Of a stretch of 64,000 nucleotides of DNA, positions 50,084-58,244 are shown one piece after another. Origin of the DNA: Stenotrophomonas maltophilia (GTDB lineage Bacteria > Pseudomonadota > Gammaproteobacteria > Xanthomonadales > Xanthomonadaceae); the NCBI RefSeq assembly GCF_004920835.1, contig NZ_QFHO01000012.1, forward strand, positions 58,166 to 122,165. Direction: 5' to 3'. Every line of letters begins with the position of its first letter. Position 1 is the stretch's first letter. The position numbers and the translations under genes were made by a program. The notes beneath the pieces are model-generated. The model searched no databases and was not told the origin of the DNA. It saw only the letters and a program-made list of their open reading frames with translations.

Positions 50084-51034
50084 ATGACCGCCCAGCAAAT
50101 CGATGCCTCCGGACGCCTGCGCCACCTGTTGACCCTGGAGGGTCTGCCGCGCGAGACCCTGCTGCAGCTGCTTGACCGCGCAGGTCAGATCCGCGATGCC
50201 GCAGTCGGCCGCGTCGGCAACAAGCGCCACGTGCTGGCCGGTTCGGCGGTATGCACGCTGTTCTTCGAGCCGTCCACGCGCACCCGCAGTTCGTTCCAGC
50301 TGGCGGCGCAGCGACTGGGCGCCGATGTGCTCAACTTCGATGCCTCGACCTCGTCCACGCGCAAGGGCGAAACCGCCTGCGACACGCTGCGCAACCTGGA
50401 AGCGATGGGCGTGCGCGGCTTCGTGGTGCGCCACCCGGATGACGGCGCCGTGGCCGCACTGGCCGAAGCGGCGGGCGAGGGCACTGCACTGATCAACGCC
50501 GGTGACGGGCGCAGCGCGCACCCGACCCAGGGCCTGCTCGACATGCTGACCCTGCGCCAGGCCAAGGGCCCGGATTTCTCGAAGATGAAGGTGGTGATCG
50601 TCGGCGACGTGAAGCATTCGCGCGTGGCCCGCACCGACCTGCATGCGCTGCGTACGCTGGGCGTGGGCGAGATCCGCGTGTGCGGCCCGCAGTCGCTGCT
50701 GCCGGATGACGAGACCCTGAAGGGCTGCGTGGTCGGTGATGATTTCGACGCGATGCTGGAAGGCGTCGACGCGCTGATGATGCTGCGCCTGCAGCGCGAG
50801 CGCATGGAAGAAGGCCTGGTGCCGTCGCTGGAGCAATACCACGCGCAGTACGGCCTGACCAACGAACGCCTGGCCCGCGCCGGCAAGGACGCAGCCGTGC
50901 TGCATCCAGGCCCGATCAACCGCGGCGTGGAAGTGACCGACGAAGTGGCCGACGGCCCGCAGTCGTGGGTGCTGCGCCAGGTCGCCAACGGCGTCGCCGT
51001 GCGCATGGCCGTGCTGGAAACCCTGCTGGGCTGA
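50084..51034 (+). CDS. pyrB: Aspartate carbamoyltransferase catalytic chain
   Basis: A 316-residue enzyme of the second step of UMP synthesis. Carbamoyl-phosphate motif FFEPSTRTRSSFQLAAQRLG, NAGDGRSAHPTQGLLDMLTLR, and the aspartate-site loop LHPGPINRGVEVTDEV are present. It is part of the yqgE-ruvX-pyrB cluster as in Pseudomonas, where a pyrC-like gene follows; here a RAYT follows instead. Confidence 0.95.
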   Translation: MTAQQIDASGRLRHLLTLEGLPRETLLQLLDRAGQIRDAAVGRVGNKRHVLAGSAVCTLFFEPSTRTRSSFQLAAQRLGADVLNFDASTSSTRKGETACDTLRNLEAMGVRGFVVRHPDDGAVAALAEAAGEGTALINAGDGRSAHPTQGLLDMLTLRQAKGPDFSKMKVVIVGDVKHSRVARTDLHALRTLGVGEIRVCGPQSLLPDDETLKGCVVGDDFDAMLEGVDALMMLRLQRERMEEGLVPSLEQYHAQYGLTNERLARAGKDAAVLHPGPINRGVEVTDEVADGPQSWVLRQVANGVAVRMAVLETLLG

Positions 51035-51044
51035 CCCCGCTCTG

Positions 51045-51101
51045 GTAGGTGCCAACCTTGGTTGGTACTGCTGGTGTGGTGGGTGCCAACCTTGGTTGGC
51101 A
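51045..51101 (+). repeat. REP pair left of the RAYT gene
   Basis: Two head-to-tail palindromes: GTAGGTGCCAACCTTGG with TTGGTAC (51045-51068) and GGTGGGTGCCAACC with TTGGTTGGCA (51078-51101). Both have the GTAG/GTGG head on the plus strand. Confidence 0.85.
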
Positions 51102-51144
51102 TTGGCCTACCCGGGCGAAGGTGATTTCCCGATGTTCAAGGAAC

Positions 51145-51660
51145 ATGCGCCCGCCCATGCTCTTCTGCATGAACAGCACCCGCCTCCTGCTAGGCCGTCA
51201 TTCCCGTATCGGCCAGAGCTACATCCTCACCACGAACGTGGATGGCCGGGCGGCTCTGTTCGCCAATGACGCCGTTGCGGTTACCGCCATGCAGGAGTTC
51301 CAGCGTCTGGATCTGGAAGGTCTGACCCATTCGATCGCCTACGTTGTCATGCCGGATCACGTCCACTGGTTGATGCAGCTGCGCGCGGCATCGCTCGACG
51401 TTGTCATGAGGCGCTTCAAGTCGCGTACGGCCGTGCACGCAAACAGGGTACTGGGCAGGGTGGGGCGCTTCTGGCAGTCCTGCTATCACGATCACGCGAT
51501 CCGCTCTGATGAATCGCTGTTCCGGCATGCAATGTATTTGATGGCGAATCCGATCAGGGCGGGGCTGGCAACGCAGCTTGGCGAGTACCCGCATGCGTGG
51601 TGTGGGTGGGAACTCGAAGGTTCCTGTGCCAAGGCGGAGTTTATGGGGGCGGACAGATAG
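51145..51660 (+). CDS. REP-associated tyrosine transposase (RAYT)
   Basis: A 171-residue Y1-type HUH protein of the TnpA-REP class. AYVVMPDHVHWLMQL carries the H-x-H motif; RFWQSCYHDHAIRSDESL and the Tyr in MYLMANPIRAGLATQL complete the family pattern. The preceding ATG at 51145 has GGAAC upstream; ATGs at 51157 and 51169 are alternatives. RAYTs are thought to mobilise or shape REP elements. Here it is framed by REPs of one sequence class pointing inward to the gene on both sides. Confidence 0.9.
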   Translation: MRPPMLFCMNSTRLLLGRHSRIGQSYILTTNVDGRAALFANDAVAVTAMQEFQRLDLEGLTHSIAYVVMPDHVHWLMQLRAASLDVVMRRFKSRTAVHANRVLGRVGRFWQSCYHDHAIRSDESLFRHAMYLMANPIRAGLATQLGEYPHAWCGWELEGSCAKAEFMGADR

Positions 51661-51749
51661 TGCCAACCAAGGTTGGCACCCACCGAAAGCAGGTTCCAAC
51701 CTTAGTGGGTACCTACCAAAACCAGGCTCCAACCAAGGTTGGCAGCTAC
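51661..51749 (-). repeat. REP cluster right of the RAYT gene
   Basis: It begins one base after the RAYT stop. A perfect TGCCAACC-AA-GGTTGGCA palindrome (51661-51678), a degenerate copy (51691-51716, head GTAGGTACCC on the minus strand) and a third (51726-51749, head GTAGCTGCC) all have the GTAG or GTGG head on the minus strand, opposite to the left cluster. Confidence 0.82.
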
Positions 51750-51762
51750 CATGAGTTGGGGT

Positions 51763-52560
51763 TCAGCGCTTCTGCGCGAACAACCATGCCCACATCGTGG
51801 GATCCGCATACGTGGCGTCCCAGGCGTTGTGGTTGCCTTCGGGGTATTCGGTGTAGCGCACATCGCGTGCGTTGGCGCTTTGGAATGCGACGTGCAGCCT
51901 GCGGTCGTCGTCCGGTGGCACCACGTCGTCCAGCGCGCCGTGGAAGATCCAGATCGGCGTGTGCTGCAAGCGCTGCGCGATCACGGCATACGGATCGGTT
52001 TCCTGCGCGACGTGCTCGACGAACAGGGTCGGCCGCTTCGCACGCGGTGCCAGCACGGCACCGCACACCGGCACGATCGCAGCAAAACGGCGTGGGTCGT
52101 CCAGGGCGATGTTCCAGCTGCCGTAGCCGCCCATCGACATGCCGGTCAGGTATTGCCGTGCCGGGTCGGCGCCGAATTCGGCGATCGCTGCATCGAGTGC
52201 CGCCAGCGCGACACGGTTGTTGTGGCTGCTCCATTCCTCGTGTCCTGGCACCTGCGGGAACACCACCAGCGCAGGGAAGTCGGGGTGCTCGCGCAGATAG
52301 GGGCCCAGTCCCGAGTAGGTCTGTTTGACACCATCGCTGCCGCGTTCGCCGGAGCCGTGTAGGAACAGGATGACCGGAAGGTTGGTGGGAGCGGCGGCCT
52401 GCACGCCGGCCGGAATGAACACCTGGTAGTAGGCGGTCTCGCCATCCACCTTCACCGCGCGGGCTTCGAAGCGCCCGCGCGCGCTGTCTGGAAGCGATGT
52501 GCAAGCGGTCATCGTCAGAATGGCCAGCAGTGGCAGCCAGCGCGACAGCGAACGGACCAT
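51763..52560 (-). CDS. Secreted PHB-depolymerase/esterase-like lipoprotein
   Basis: A 265-residue alpha/beta hydrolase with lipobox LTMTAC at about residues 15-20. The N-terminal beta pattern YYQVFIPAGVQ and LPVILFLHGSGERGSDGVKQ (oxyanion hole) is followed by the nucleophile elbow LTGMSMGGYGSWNIAL, an Asp in HGALDDVVPPDDD and a His in PEGNHNAWD. This is the PHB depolymerase/feruloyl-esterase type. Substrate unknown; the REP cluster lies just after its stop. Confidence 0.86.
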   Translation of the reverse strand: MVRSLSRWLPLLAILTMTACTSLPDSARGRFEARAVKVDGETAYYQVFIPAGVQAAAPTNLPVILFLHGSGERGSDGVKQTYSGLGPYLREHPDFPALVVFPQVPGHEEWSSHNNRVALAALDAAIAEFGADPARQYLTGMSMGGYGSWNIALDDPRRFAAIVPVCGAVLAPRAKRPTLFVEHVAQETDPYAVIAQRLQHTPIWIFHGALDDVVPPDDDRRLHVAFQSANARDVRYTEYPEGNHNAWDATYADPTMWAWLFAQKR

Positions 52561-52630
52561 GGGCTTTCCCGTAGCGGCAGGATCGTCTGCATCGTAGTCC
52601 GCCGCGATCAGCCTGGCATCGTGCGCTGCG

Positions 52631-52897
52631 TCACTCCGGGCGCGGGAAGCTGGCGATGATGTCCAGCTGCTCCTGTGCTTCGGTATTGCCTTCGGCGGCG
52701 GCTGCCTGCACCTGCGCCATGTCCGGATGCAGCACCACCAGCAGCGGGTTCTCGCAGACCGGGCAGTCGTACTCGGTGGCGTCTTCGTCCAACTCCATCA
52801 CCATGGCGCGCGAGCTGCCCTTCCATTCGCAGGCCGTGCAGGTGTACTGCTGGTCACGCCAGCCGGGCTGGAAGTAATTTTCGATCGTCGTTGCCAT
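52631..52897 (-). CDS. CPXCG-motif cysteine-rich protein
   Basis: An 88-residue zinc-ribbon-like protein with C-x-x-C pairs in YTCTACEWKG and YDCPVCENP. The full name comes from the C-P-x-C motif class; a nucleic-acid or chaperone role is unproved. The gap to mgtE holds an inverted repeat; both genes read leftward. Confidence 0.8.
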   Translation of the reverse strand: MATTIENYFQPGWRDQQYTCTACEWKGSSRAMVMELDEDATEYDCPVCENPLLVVLHPDMAQVQAAAAEGNTEAQEQLDIIASFPRPE

Positions 52898-52916
52898 GGG
52901 TGTTCCAGTGGGGATC

Positions 52917-52949
52917 GGGTCAGCGCCCCGCGCGGCGGGGATCCGACCC
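52917..52949. repeat. GGGTCAG-type inverted repeat, copy 1
   Basis: GGGTCAGCGCCCCGC and GCGGGGATCCGACCC flank a short centre between mgtE and the CPXCG gene. It shares its outer ends with copies at 54439 and 57013. Confidence 0.6.
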
Positions 52950-52958
52950 TTGATACGG

Positions 52959-54320
52959 TCAGTGCAGCAGCACCAGGGTGGCCAGGCCGAGGAAGGTGAA
53001 GAAGCCCATCGAGTCGGTCACGGCGGTCAGGAAGATGCCGCTGGCCAGCGCCGGGTCGAAGCCGAAGCGTTTCAGCGTCAGTGGCACCAGCACGCCGGCC
53101 AACGCGGCGAACAGCAGGTTGCAGGTCAGCGCGATGGCGATCACCGCCGACAGGCCAGGCGAATGGAACCAGGCGAGTACGATCAGGCCCAGTATCGAGC
53201 CGAGCACCACGCCGTTGAGCAGGGCCACCCGTACTTCCTTCCACAACAGCGTGCGTGCGTTGGAACTGCCGACCTGGCCCAACGCCAGGCCACGCACCAT
53301 CAGCGCCAGTACCTGGGTGCCGGCGTTGCCGCCGAGGCCGGCAACGATCGGCATCAGTACCGCCAGCGCCACCAGCTTGTCGATGGTGCCTTCGAAATGG
53401 CCGACCACGCTGGAGGCGAGGAAGGCGGTGCACAGGTTCACCGACAGCCACATCAGGCGTCGGCGCATCGCGCGCCAGACCGGGCTGAACAGATCCTCGT
53501 CCTCGTCCAGGCCGGCGGCGCCCAGCGCCTGGTGCTCGGCTTGGCCACGGATGATGTCGACCACGTCATCGATGGTGATGCGGCCGATCAGGATGTTGTT
53601 GTCATCCACCACCGGCGCGGAGATCCAGTCATGGTCGGAGAACTGCCGCGCCACTTCCTGGTCGCTCTCGCCGACATCGATCGCCGGTTGCTCATCGTCG
53701 ATCAGGCGGTTGATCGGCGTGGTGTCCTCATGGGTCACCAGCGAGGCCAGTGAAACCCGGCCCAGGTACTGGTGGCGACGGCTGACCACGAACAGGTGAT
53801 CGGTGTGGTCGGGCAGTTCGCCGCGCAGGCGCAGGTAGCGCAGCACCACGTCGACGTTGACGTCGGCGCGCACGGTCACCACGTCCGGGTTCATCAGGCG
53901 GCCGGCGCTGTCCTCGGGGTAGGACAGCACCTGCTCCAGGCGCTCGCGGTTCTCGCGGTCCATCGACTTGAGGACTTCGTCGATGACCGTGTCCGGCAGA
54001 TCCTCGACCAGATCGGCCAGATCGTCGATGTCCAGGTCTTCGACCGCGGCGATGATCTCGTCCGGGTCCATGTCGGCGAGCAGGCTTTCGCGCACGTCGT
54101 CGCCGACGTGGACCAGCACCTCGCCGTCATCTTCCGGATCGACCAGGCCCCAGACGATCTCGCGTTTGCCGGGCGGCAGCGATTCGAGCAGGTTGCCGAT
54201 CTCGGCCGGCGCCAGGGTATTGACCAGGCGGCGCACCGGGCCCAGTCGGCCGCTGTCCAGCGCATCGGACAGCATCCGCAACTGGCGCGCAGTCTTGTCG
54301 TGGCGTACAGCCTCAGCCAT
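52959..54320 (-). CDS. mgtE: Magnesium transporter MgtE
   Basis: A 453-residue Mg2+ channel. The N-terminal acidic domain (MgtE_N, with LAPAEIGNLLESLPPGKREIVWGLVDPEDDGEVLVHVGDDVRESLL) is followed by a CBS pair (about 145-270, ending ISAPVVDDNNILIGRITIDDVVDII), then five membrane segments with VAGLGGNAGTQVLALMVRGLALG and the Asp in FLTAVTDSMGFFTFLGLAT. MAEAVRHD is the start; the longer frame lacks a ribosome site. It neighbours the regulatory PTS genes as in other Xanthomonadaceae. Confidence 0.95.
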   Translation of the reverse strand: MAEAVRHDKTARQLRMLSDALDSGRLGPVRRLVNTLAPAEIGNLLESLPPGKREIVWGLVDPEDDGEVLVHVGDDVRESLLADMDPDEIIAAVEDLDIDDLADLVEDLPDTVIDEVLKSMDRENRERLEQVLSYPEDSAGRLMNPDVVTVRADVNVDVVLRYLRLRGELPDHTDHLFVVSRRHQYLGRVSLASLVTHEDTTPINRLIDDEQPAIDVGESDQEVARQFSDHDWISAPVVDDNNILIGRITIDDVVDIIRGQAEHQALGAAGLDEDEDLFSPVWRAMRRRLMWLSVNLCTAFLASSVVGHFEGTIDKLVALAVLMPIVAGLGGNAGTQVLALMVRGLALGQVGSSNARTLLWKEVRVALLNGVVLGSILGLIVLAWFHSPGLSAVIAIALTCNLLFAALAGVLVPLTLKRFGFDPALASGIFLTAVTDSMGFFTFLGLATLVLLH

Positions 54321-54438
54321 CGCAGCTCCCGCGGGATAAGAAAAGCCGCGATCCCGGCAAGGATGCGGCAACAGGGGTGTTCAGCGCGTCATTATCGCAA
54401 GGGGATGTTTCACCGGATACCCCGGCGGCGACGAGACA

Positions 54439-54477
54439 GGGTCAGATCCCTTTTCCCGCGGAAATGGGATCTGACCC
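54439..54477. repeat. GGGTCAG-type inverted repeat, copy 2
   Basis: GGGTCAGATCCC and GGGATCTGACCC are perfect 12-bp arms around TTTTCCCGCGGAAAT, between mgtE and ptsI. The best-preserved copy in the window. Confidence 0.75.
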
Positions 54478-54507
54478 CAGGCGTGCATGCCCGGCGAGCG
54501 GGTGGTA

Positions 54508-56277
54508 TCAGGCCGTATCCGCCACCAGCGCCAGCCAGCGCTCGATGGCACGGCGGTCGCGGGCGGCAAGCAGCTTGGGAGCTCGTGCGCGCAGTGCGCC
54601 CAGGTCGGCGTCGCGGATCGCGCGGCGTACTTCCAGCAGGGTGCCGGGGTGCAGGCTGAATTCGGTCAGGCCCAGCGCCAGCAGCAGTGGGGTCATCCGT
54701 GCATCGCCGGCGATCTCGCCACACACCGCCACCGGGATGCGATGGCGCACGCCGGTCTCGATCACCATCTGCAGCAGCCGCAGCACCGCCGGATGCAGCG
54801 GCGAGTACAGTTCGCCCAACGCTTCGTTGTTGCGATCGGCCGCCAGCAGGTACTGCACCAGGTCGTTGGTGCCGATCGACAGGAAGTCGACCAGATCGAT
54901 GAAGCTCTCCAGCGCCAGCGCAGCGGCCGGTACCTCGATCATTGCCCCCAACGGCACATGGTCGGACACCATGTGGCCTTCGCCGCGCAGCTGTTCGGTC
55001 AGCTTGAGCATGCGCCGGCGCAGCGCCAGCAGTTCCTCGCGGGTACTGACCATCGGCACCAGCACGCGCAGCTTGCCGTAGGCCGAGGCGCGCAGGATCG
55101 CGCGCAGCTGGGTATCGGCCACCTTCGGCCGCGCCAACGACAGGCGTACGCCGCGCAGGCCCAGTGCCGGGTTTTCCTCGTTGCTCAGCGTCAGGCCGGT
55201 GCGATCGGCCTTGTCCGCACCGAGGTCGAGGGTGCGGATGGTCACCGGTCGCCCGCTCATGCCCAGTGCGGCATCACGGTAGGTCTGGAACTGTTCTTCT
55301 TCGTCCGGCAGCTCGTTGCGCTGCAGGAACAGGAATTCGGTGCGGTACAGGCCCAGCCCGTGTGCGCCCAGCGCATGCGCCTGGGTCACGTCCTCCAGCG
55401 ATTCGGCATTTGCCAGCAGAGCAATGTCGACCTGGTCGCGGGTGCGGCTGGGCTTGCTGCGCAGGCGGCCAAGTTCGCGCTGCTCGCGTGCGTGCTCTTT
55501 CAGCCGTGCACGGTAATCGCGCAGGTTGTCGGCCTGCGGGTTGGCGGTGATGCTGCCGTCGGCGCCGTCGATGATCAGCACGTCGCCATCGGCGATGCGG
55601 CTGAGCAGCTGCGGCACGTTGACGATCAAGGGCAGGTGCAGGCTGCGCGCCAGGATCGCACTGTGCGACAGCGCGCTGCCGGCGGCGGTGACGATGCCGA
55701 CCACGCCCTGCGCCTGCAACTGGGCAAGCTCGGAGGGCGCGATGTTGTCGCAGACCAGGATTTCACCGGCCAGGCCTTTCATCGCTGGCGGCCGCTCGGG
55801 CTGCAGGAAGGCGTGGATGCGGCCGATCACATGGTCGAGGTCGTCCATGCGGCTCTTCAGATAGGCATCGTCCATGCCATCGAAGACCTTGGCCAGGCGG
55901 TCACGCTGCAGGCGCAGCGCATAGCCGGCGCTGTAGGGGCCGCTGCGGATCAGCTCGTCCAGCCCGAACAGCAGCTCGGGGTCGTCCAGCAGCAGTGCAT
56001 GCAGGTCGAGGAACTCACCCACTTCCTGGTTCAGTGCACCCTGCAGGCGCTGTCGCAGCTCGTGCATTTCCGTGCGTGCGGCATCCACGGCACGGTGCAG
56101 GCGGGCCAGTTCGGCCTCGACCTGGTGGACGGCGACCCGTTGCTCGGCAACCTCCAGTGCATGCGGCAGGCGCACCCGGGCGCGGCCCATCGCGGTGCCA
56201 CGGGCCGCACCATGGCCGGCCAGCAGCTGTACCGGCCGTTGGCCGGAACTGACCTGACCGGCGCGTGCGCGTGGCAC
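54508..56277 (-). CDS. ptsI: PTS phosphoenolpyruvate-protein phosphotransferase (enzyme I)
   Basis: A 589-residue EI, close to the usual length (no N-terminal GAF, unlike PtsP). LLAGHGAARGTAMGRARV is the EI start, the active-site His is in AGSALSHSAILARSL, PEP-binding DGADGSI leads to FLQRNELPDEEEQFQTYRDAA, and the catalytic end PVAVCGEIAGDA is present. It passes phosphate from PEP to HPr. Stop of ptsH lies three bases before its start, so HPr and EI are co-transcribed. Confidence 0.93.
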   Translation of the reverse strand: MPRARAGQVSSGQRPVQLLAGHGAARGTAMGRARVRLPHALEVAEQRVAVHQVEAELARLHRAVDAARTEMHELRQRLQGALNQEVGEFLDLHALLLDDPELLFGLDELIRSGPYSAGYALRLQRDRLAKVFDGMDDAYLKSRMDDLDHVIGRIHAFLQPERPPAMKGLAGEILVCDNIAPSELAQLQAQGVVGIVTAAGSALSHSAILARSLHLPLIVNVPQLLSRIADGDVLIIDGADGSITANPQADNLRDYRARLKEHAREQRELGRLRSKPSRTRDQVDIALLANAESLEDVTQAHALGAHGLGLYRTEFLFLQRNELPDEEEQFQTYRDAALGMSGRPVTIRTLDLGADKADRTGLTLSNEENPALGLRGVRLSLARPKVADTQLRAILRASAYGKLRVLVPMVSTREELLALRRRMLKLTEQLRGEGHMVSDHVPLGAMIEVPAAALALESFIDLVDFLSIGTNDLVQYLLAADRNNEALGELYSPLHPAVLRLLQMVIETGVRHRIPVAVCGEIAGDARMTPLLLALGLTEFSLHPGTLLEVRRAIRDADLGALRARAPKLLAARDRRAIERWLALVADTA

Positions 56278-56279
56278 GC

Positions 56280-56549
56280 TCAGTTGTCCTCGTCGAAGCG
56301 GCGCTCGAACAGGCCTACCACCGCCTCCATCGCGGCGGCTTCGTCCTCGCCGTTGATCCGCACGGTGACTGGGGTGCCCTGGCCGGCGGCCAGCAGCATC
56401 ACGCCCATGATGCTCTTGGCGTTGATCTCACGGCCCTTGGCGGCCATGGTCACGTTGCAGCGGAACGGCGCCAGGGTCTGCACCAGCTTGGCGGTGGCCC
56501 GGGCATGCAGGCCCAGGCGGTTGCTGACGGTGAGTTCTCGTTCAAGCAT
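56280..56549 (-). CDS. ptsH: PTS phosphocarrier protein HPr
   Basis: An 89-residue HPr. His15 in NRLGLHARAT accepts phosphate from EI, and Ser46 in INAKSIMGVM is the target of HPr kinase, whose gene is in this same block. It overlaps the EIIA gene by eight bases. Confidence 0.95.
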   Translation of the reverse strand: MLERELTVSNRLGLHARATAKLVQTLAPFRCNVTMAAKGREINAKSIMGVMLLAAGQGTPVTVRINGEDEAAAMEAVVGLFERRFDEDN

Positions 56550-56934
56550 CGTCGACTATCGCTCCATTACGGGTACCCGCCGCGGCTGTGGCGGGCAGTT
56601 GATCCAGTCCCTGTTCCGGATAATTCATCACCCGCAGCAACATCGGCAGGCTCAGCGCCGACACCCGGCGAACCGGGGTCCCCAGCCGGGCCAGCTGCCC
56701 GGCAAGGTTGGCGGGGCTGGCACCGTACAGGTCGGTCAGGATCAGCACGCCATTTCCCCCATCGACCCGCCGCAGGGCGGCCGAGGCGAGCGGAAGCAGG
56801 GCGTCCAGGTCTGCGTCGAACGGTACTTCGAAAGCTTCTGTTTTCAGCGGCAACTGCCGCAGGAGCCGGGTCGCCACGTCAAGCAGGGCGGTCCCGACCC
56901 CGGGATGTGTTACGAGGAGAATGCCACAGGTCAT
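56542..56934 (-). CDS. PTS mannose-family EIIA-like protein
   Basis: A 130-residue IIA domain of the mannose class; the phospho-His is His10 in LLVTHPGVGTALL, and LILTDLYGASPANLAGQLARLG is the characteristic second block. There are no IIB/IIC/IID genes near, so it is regulatory: phosphorylated by HPr, it likely signals PTS state to unknown targets. Located in the rapZ-ptsH interval of the conserved block. Confidence 0.9.
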   Translation of the reverse strand: MTCGILLVTHPGVGTALLDVATRLLRQLPLKTEAFEVPFDADLDALLPLASAALRRVDGGNGVLILTDLYGASPANLAGQLARLGTPVRRVSALSLPMLLRVMNYPEQGLDQLPATAAAGTRNGAIVDDA

Positions 56935-57012
56935 TACTGCACGTTAACAGGTCAAGGTGAATTGGCGATAGCAGCAGGAGAGGGGCACAGTGTCCCGTAT
57001 TCAGTGTTGCTC

Positions 57013-57050
57013 GGGTCAGAGCCCTTTTCCGTTGAAAAGGGATCCGACTC
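57013..57050. repeat. GGGTCAG-type inverted repeat, copy 3
   Basis: GGGTCAGAGCCCTTTTC and GAAAAGGGATCCGACTC are imperfect arms around CGTT. Third member of the family in the region between EIIA and rapZ. Confidence 0.65.
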
Positions 57051-57080
57051 CATCCGTTTTTTCGATGCCTGACAGAGATT

Positions 57081-57130
57081 CATCCACGCATGGCGTGGAT
57101 CTACCGTGTCGACCAAGGTCGACACCCACC
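57081..57130 (-). repeat. Double SMAG element
   Basis: CATCCACGC-ATG-GCGTGGAT with CTAC (GTAG head on the minus strand) is followed by GTGTCGACC-AA-GGTCGACAC and CCACC, two REP units side by side. Confidence 0.75.
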
Positions 57131-57153
57131 AACAGCACACGGAATCTGTCAGA

Positions 57154-57255
57154 GGCGGGGCGGGTCCGGTTGCGGGGGTGTCCGCGGCATGGATGCCGCG
57201 GCCAAGCCCCCATGGATGGGTTTACGGCGTCCCCCGCAACCGGACCCACCCCGCC
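57154..57255. repeat. 102-base inverted repeat with nested hairpins
   Basis: Terminal arms of 25 bases (57154-57178 and 57231-57255), starting GGCGGGGCGGGTCCGG, pair at 24 of 25 positions. Between them lie CCGCGGCAT/ATGCCGCGG and CCCAT/ATGGG hairpins. I recognise the arm sequence as a recurrent Stenotrophomonas/Xanthomonas intergenic element; copy number elsewhere was not tested. Confidence 0.65.
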
Positions 57256-57332
57256 ATCCCACGTAATCCGGCTCTTGCCGTTGACGTTGCCGTGGTTTCT
57301 GCGGGTGCCGGGCGCAGCCCGGCCGCCCCCCC

Positions 57333-58217
57333 TCAATCCTGTTCGCGGTGGTAGGTCGCCACGTCTTCCCAGCCCATCTCGCGGGCATGCCGGGCCATGC
57401 GCTCGGCCAGGAACACCGAGCGGTGCTTGCCGCCGGTGCAGCCAAACGCCACGGTCACGTAGCTGCGCGTGCCATCCCCCAGCTTCGGCAGCCAGGTATC
57501 GAGGAAGTCCATCAGCTGGGCCAGGTAGCGCTGCACGTCCGGTTGCGCTTCCAGGTAATCACGTACGCCCGGTTCGCGGCCACTCAGCGCGCGCAGGTCC
57601 GGATCCCAGTGCGGATTGGGCAGCACGCGCGCGTCGAACACGAAGTCCGCCTCGGCCGGCACGCCGCGCTTGTAGGCGAACGATTCGAACAGCAGCGACA
57701 GGCGCGTGGCGTGGTCCAGTGCGAACTCGGTGATGATCCGCCGCCGCAATTGGTGCACGTTGAGCGCGCTGGTGTCGATCACCGCATCGGCTTCGCGGCG
57801 CAACGGCGCGGTCAGCTCGCGCTCGCGGGCAATCGCTTCGGGCAGGGACAGGCCCAACTGGCTCAACGGGTGGCGACGGCGGGTGTCGGCATAGCGCTTG
57901 AGCACCGCTTCGTCGCTGGCTTCGAAGAACAGCACCTTCACTTCCACGCCGGCATCGGTGGCCAGCTGCCGCCAGTTGTCCAGCTGGCTCAGGTCGGACT
58001 GGCCGCGCACGTCGATGCCCACCGCCAGGCGGCGCGGAGCACTGCCGTCATGGTTGGCCAGCAGGCTGCGCACGAAATCGGGCAGCAGGTTGATCGGCAG
58101 ATTGTCCGAGCAGTAGTAGTCCTGGTCCTCGAAGGTCTTCAGGGCGACGGATTTACCCGAGCCGGACAGGCCGCTGACGATGATCAGGGTCGGGGCGGAG
58201 GGGATTGCGGTGCTCAT
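57333..58217 (-). CDS. rapZ: RNase adapter protein RapZ
   Basis: A 294-residue P-loop protein. Walker A GLSGSGKS is at residues 16-23, followed by [12 protein letters not shown] and the C-terminal RNA-binding block [22 protein letters not shown]. It controls amino-sugar synthesis through RNase E in enterobacteria. In this block it sits between hprK and the EIIA gene. Confidence 0.95.
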   Translation of the reverse strand: MSTAIPSAPTLIIVSGLSGSGKSVALKTFEDQDYYCSDNLPINLLPDFVRSLLANHDGSAPRRLAVGIDVRGQSDLSQLDNWRQLATDAGVEVKVLFFEASDEAVLKRYADTRRRHPLSQLGLSLPEAIARERELTAPLRREADAVIDTSALNVHQLRRRIITEFALDHATRLSLLFESFAYKRGVPAEADFVFDARVLPNPHWDPDLRALSGREPGVRDYLEAQPDVQRYLAQLMDFLDTWLPKLGDGTRSYVTVAFGCTGGKHRSVFLAERMARHAREMGWEDVATYHREQD

Positions 58218-58244
58218 GGACAGGCTCTTCGAGGGACGGGGGAA

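Larger units (their letters stand above)
56935..57332. other. Repeat-rich gene-free stretch between EIIA and rapZ
   Basis: Almost 400 bases without a plausible gene. It holds three different inverted-repeat elements one after another (57013, 57081 and 57154), each annotated separately. The bases after 57255 show nothing recognisable. Confidence 0.7.

Noticed and set aside
54487..57072. 861-codon plus-strand frame across ptsI, ptsH and EIIA
   Set aside because: Composition is Gln/His/Ala-rich; the sense genes have clear active-site motifs.
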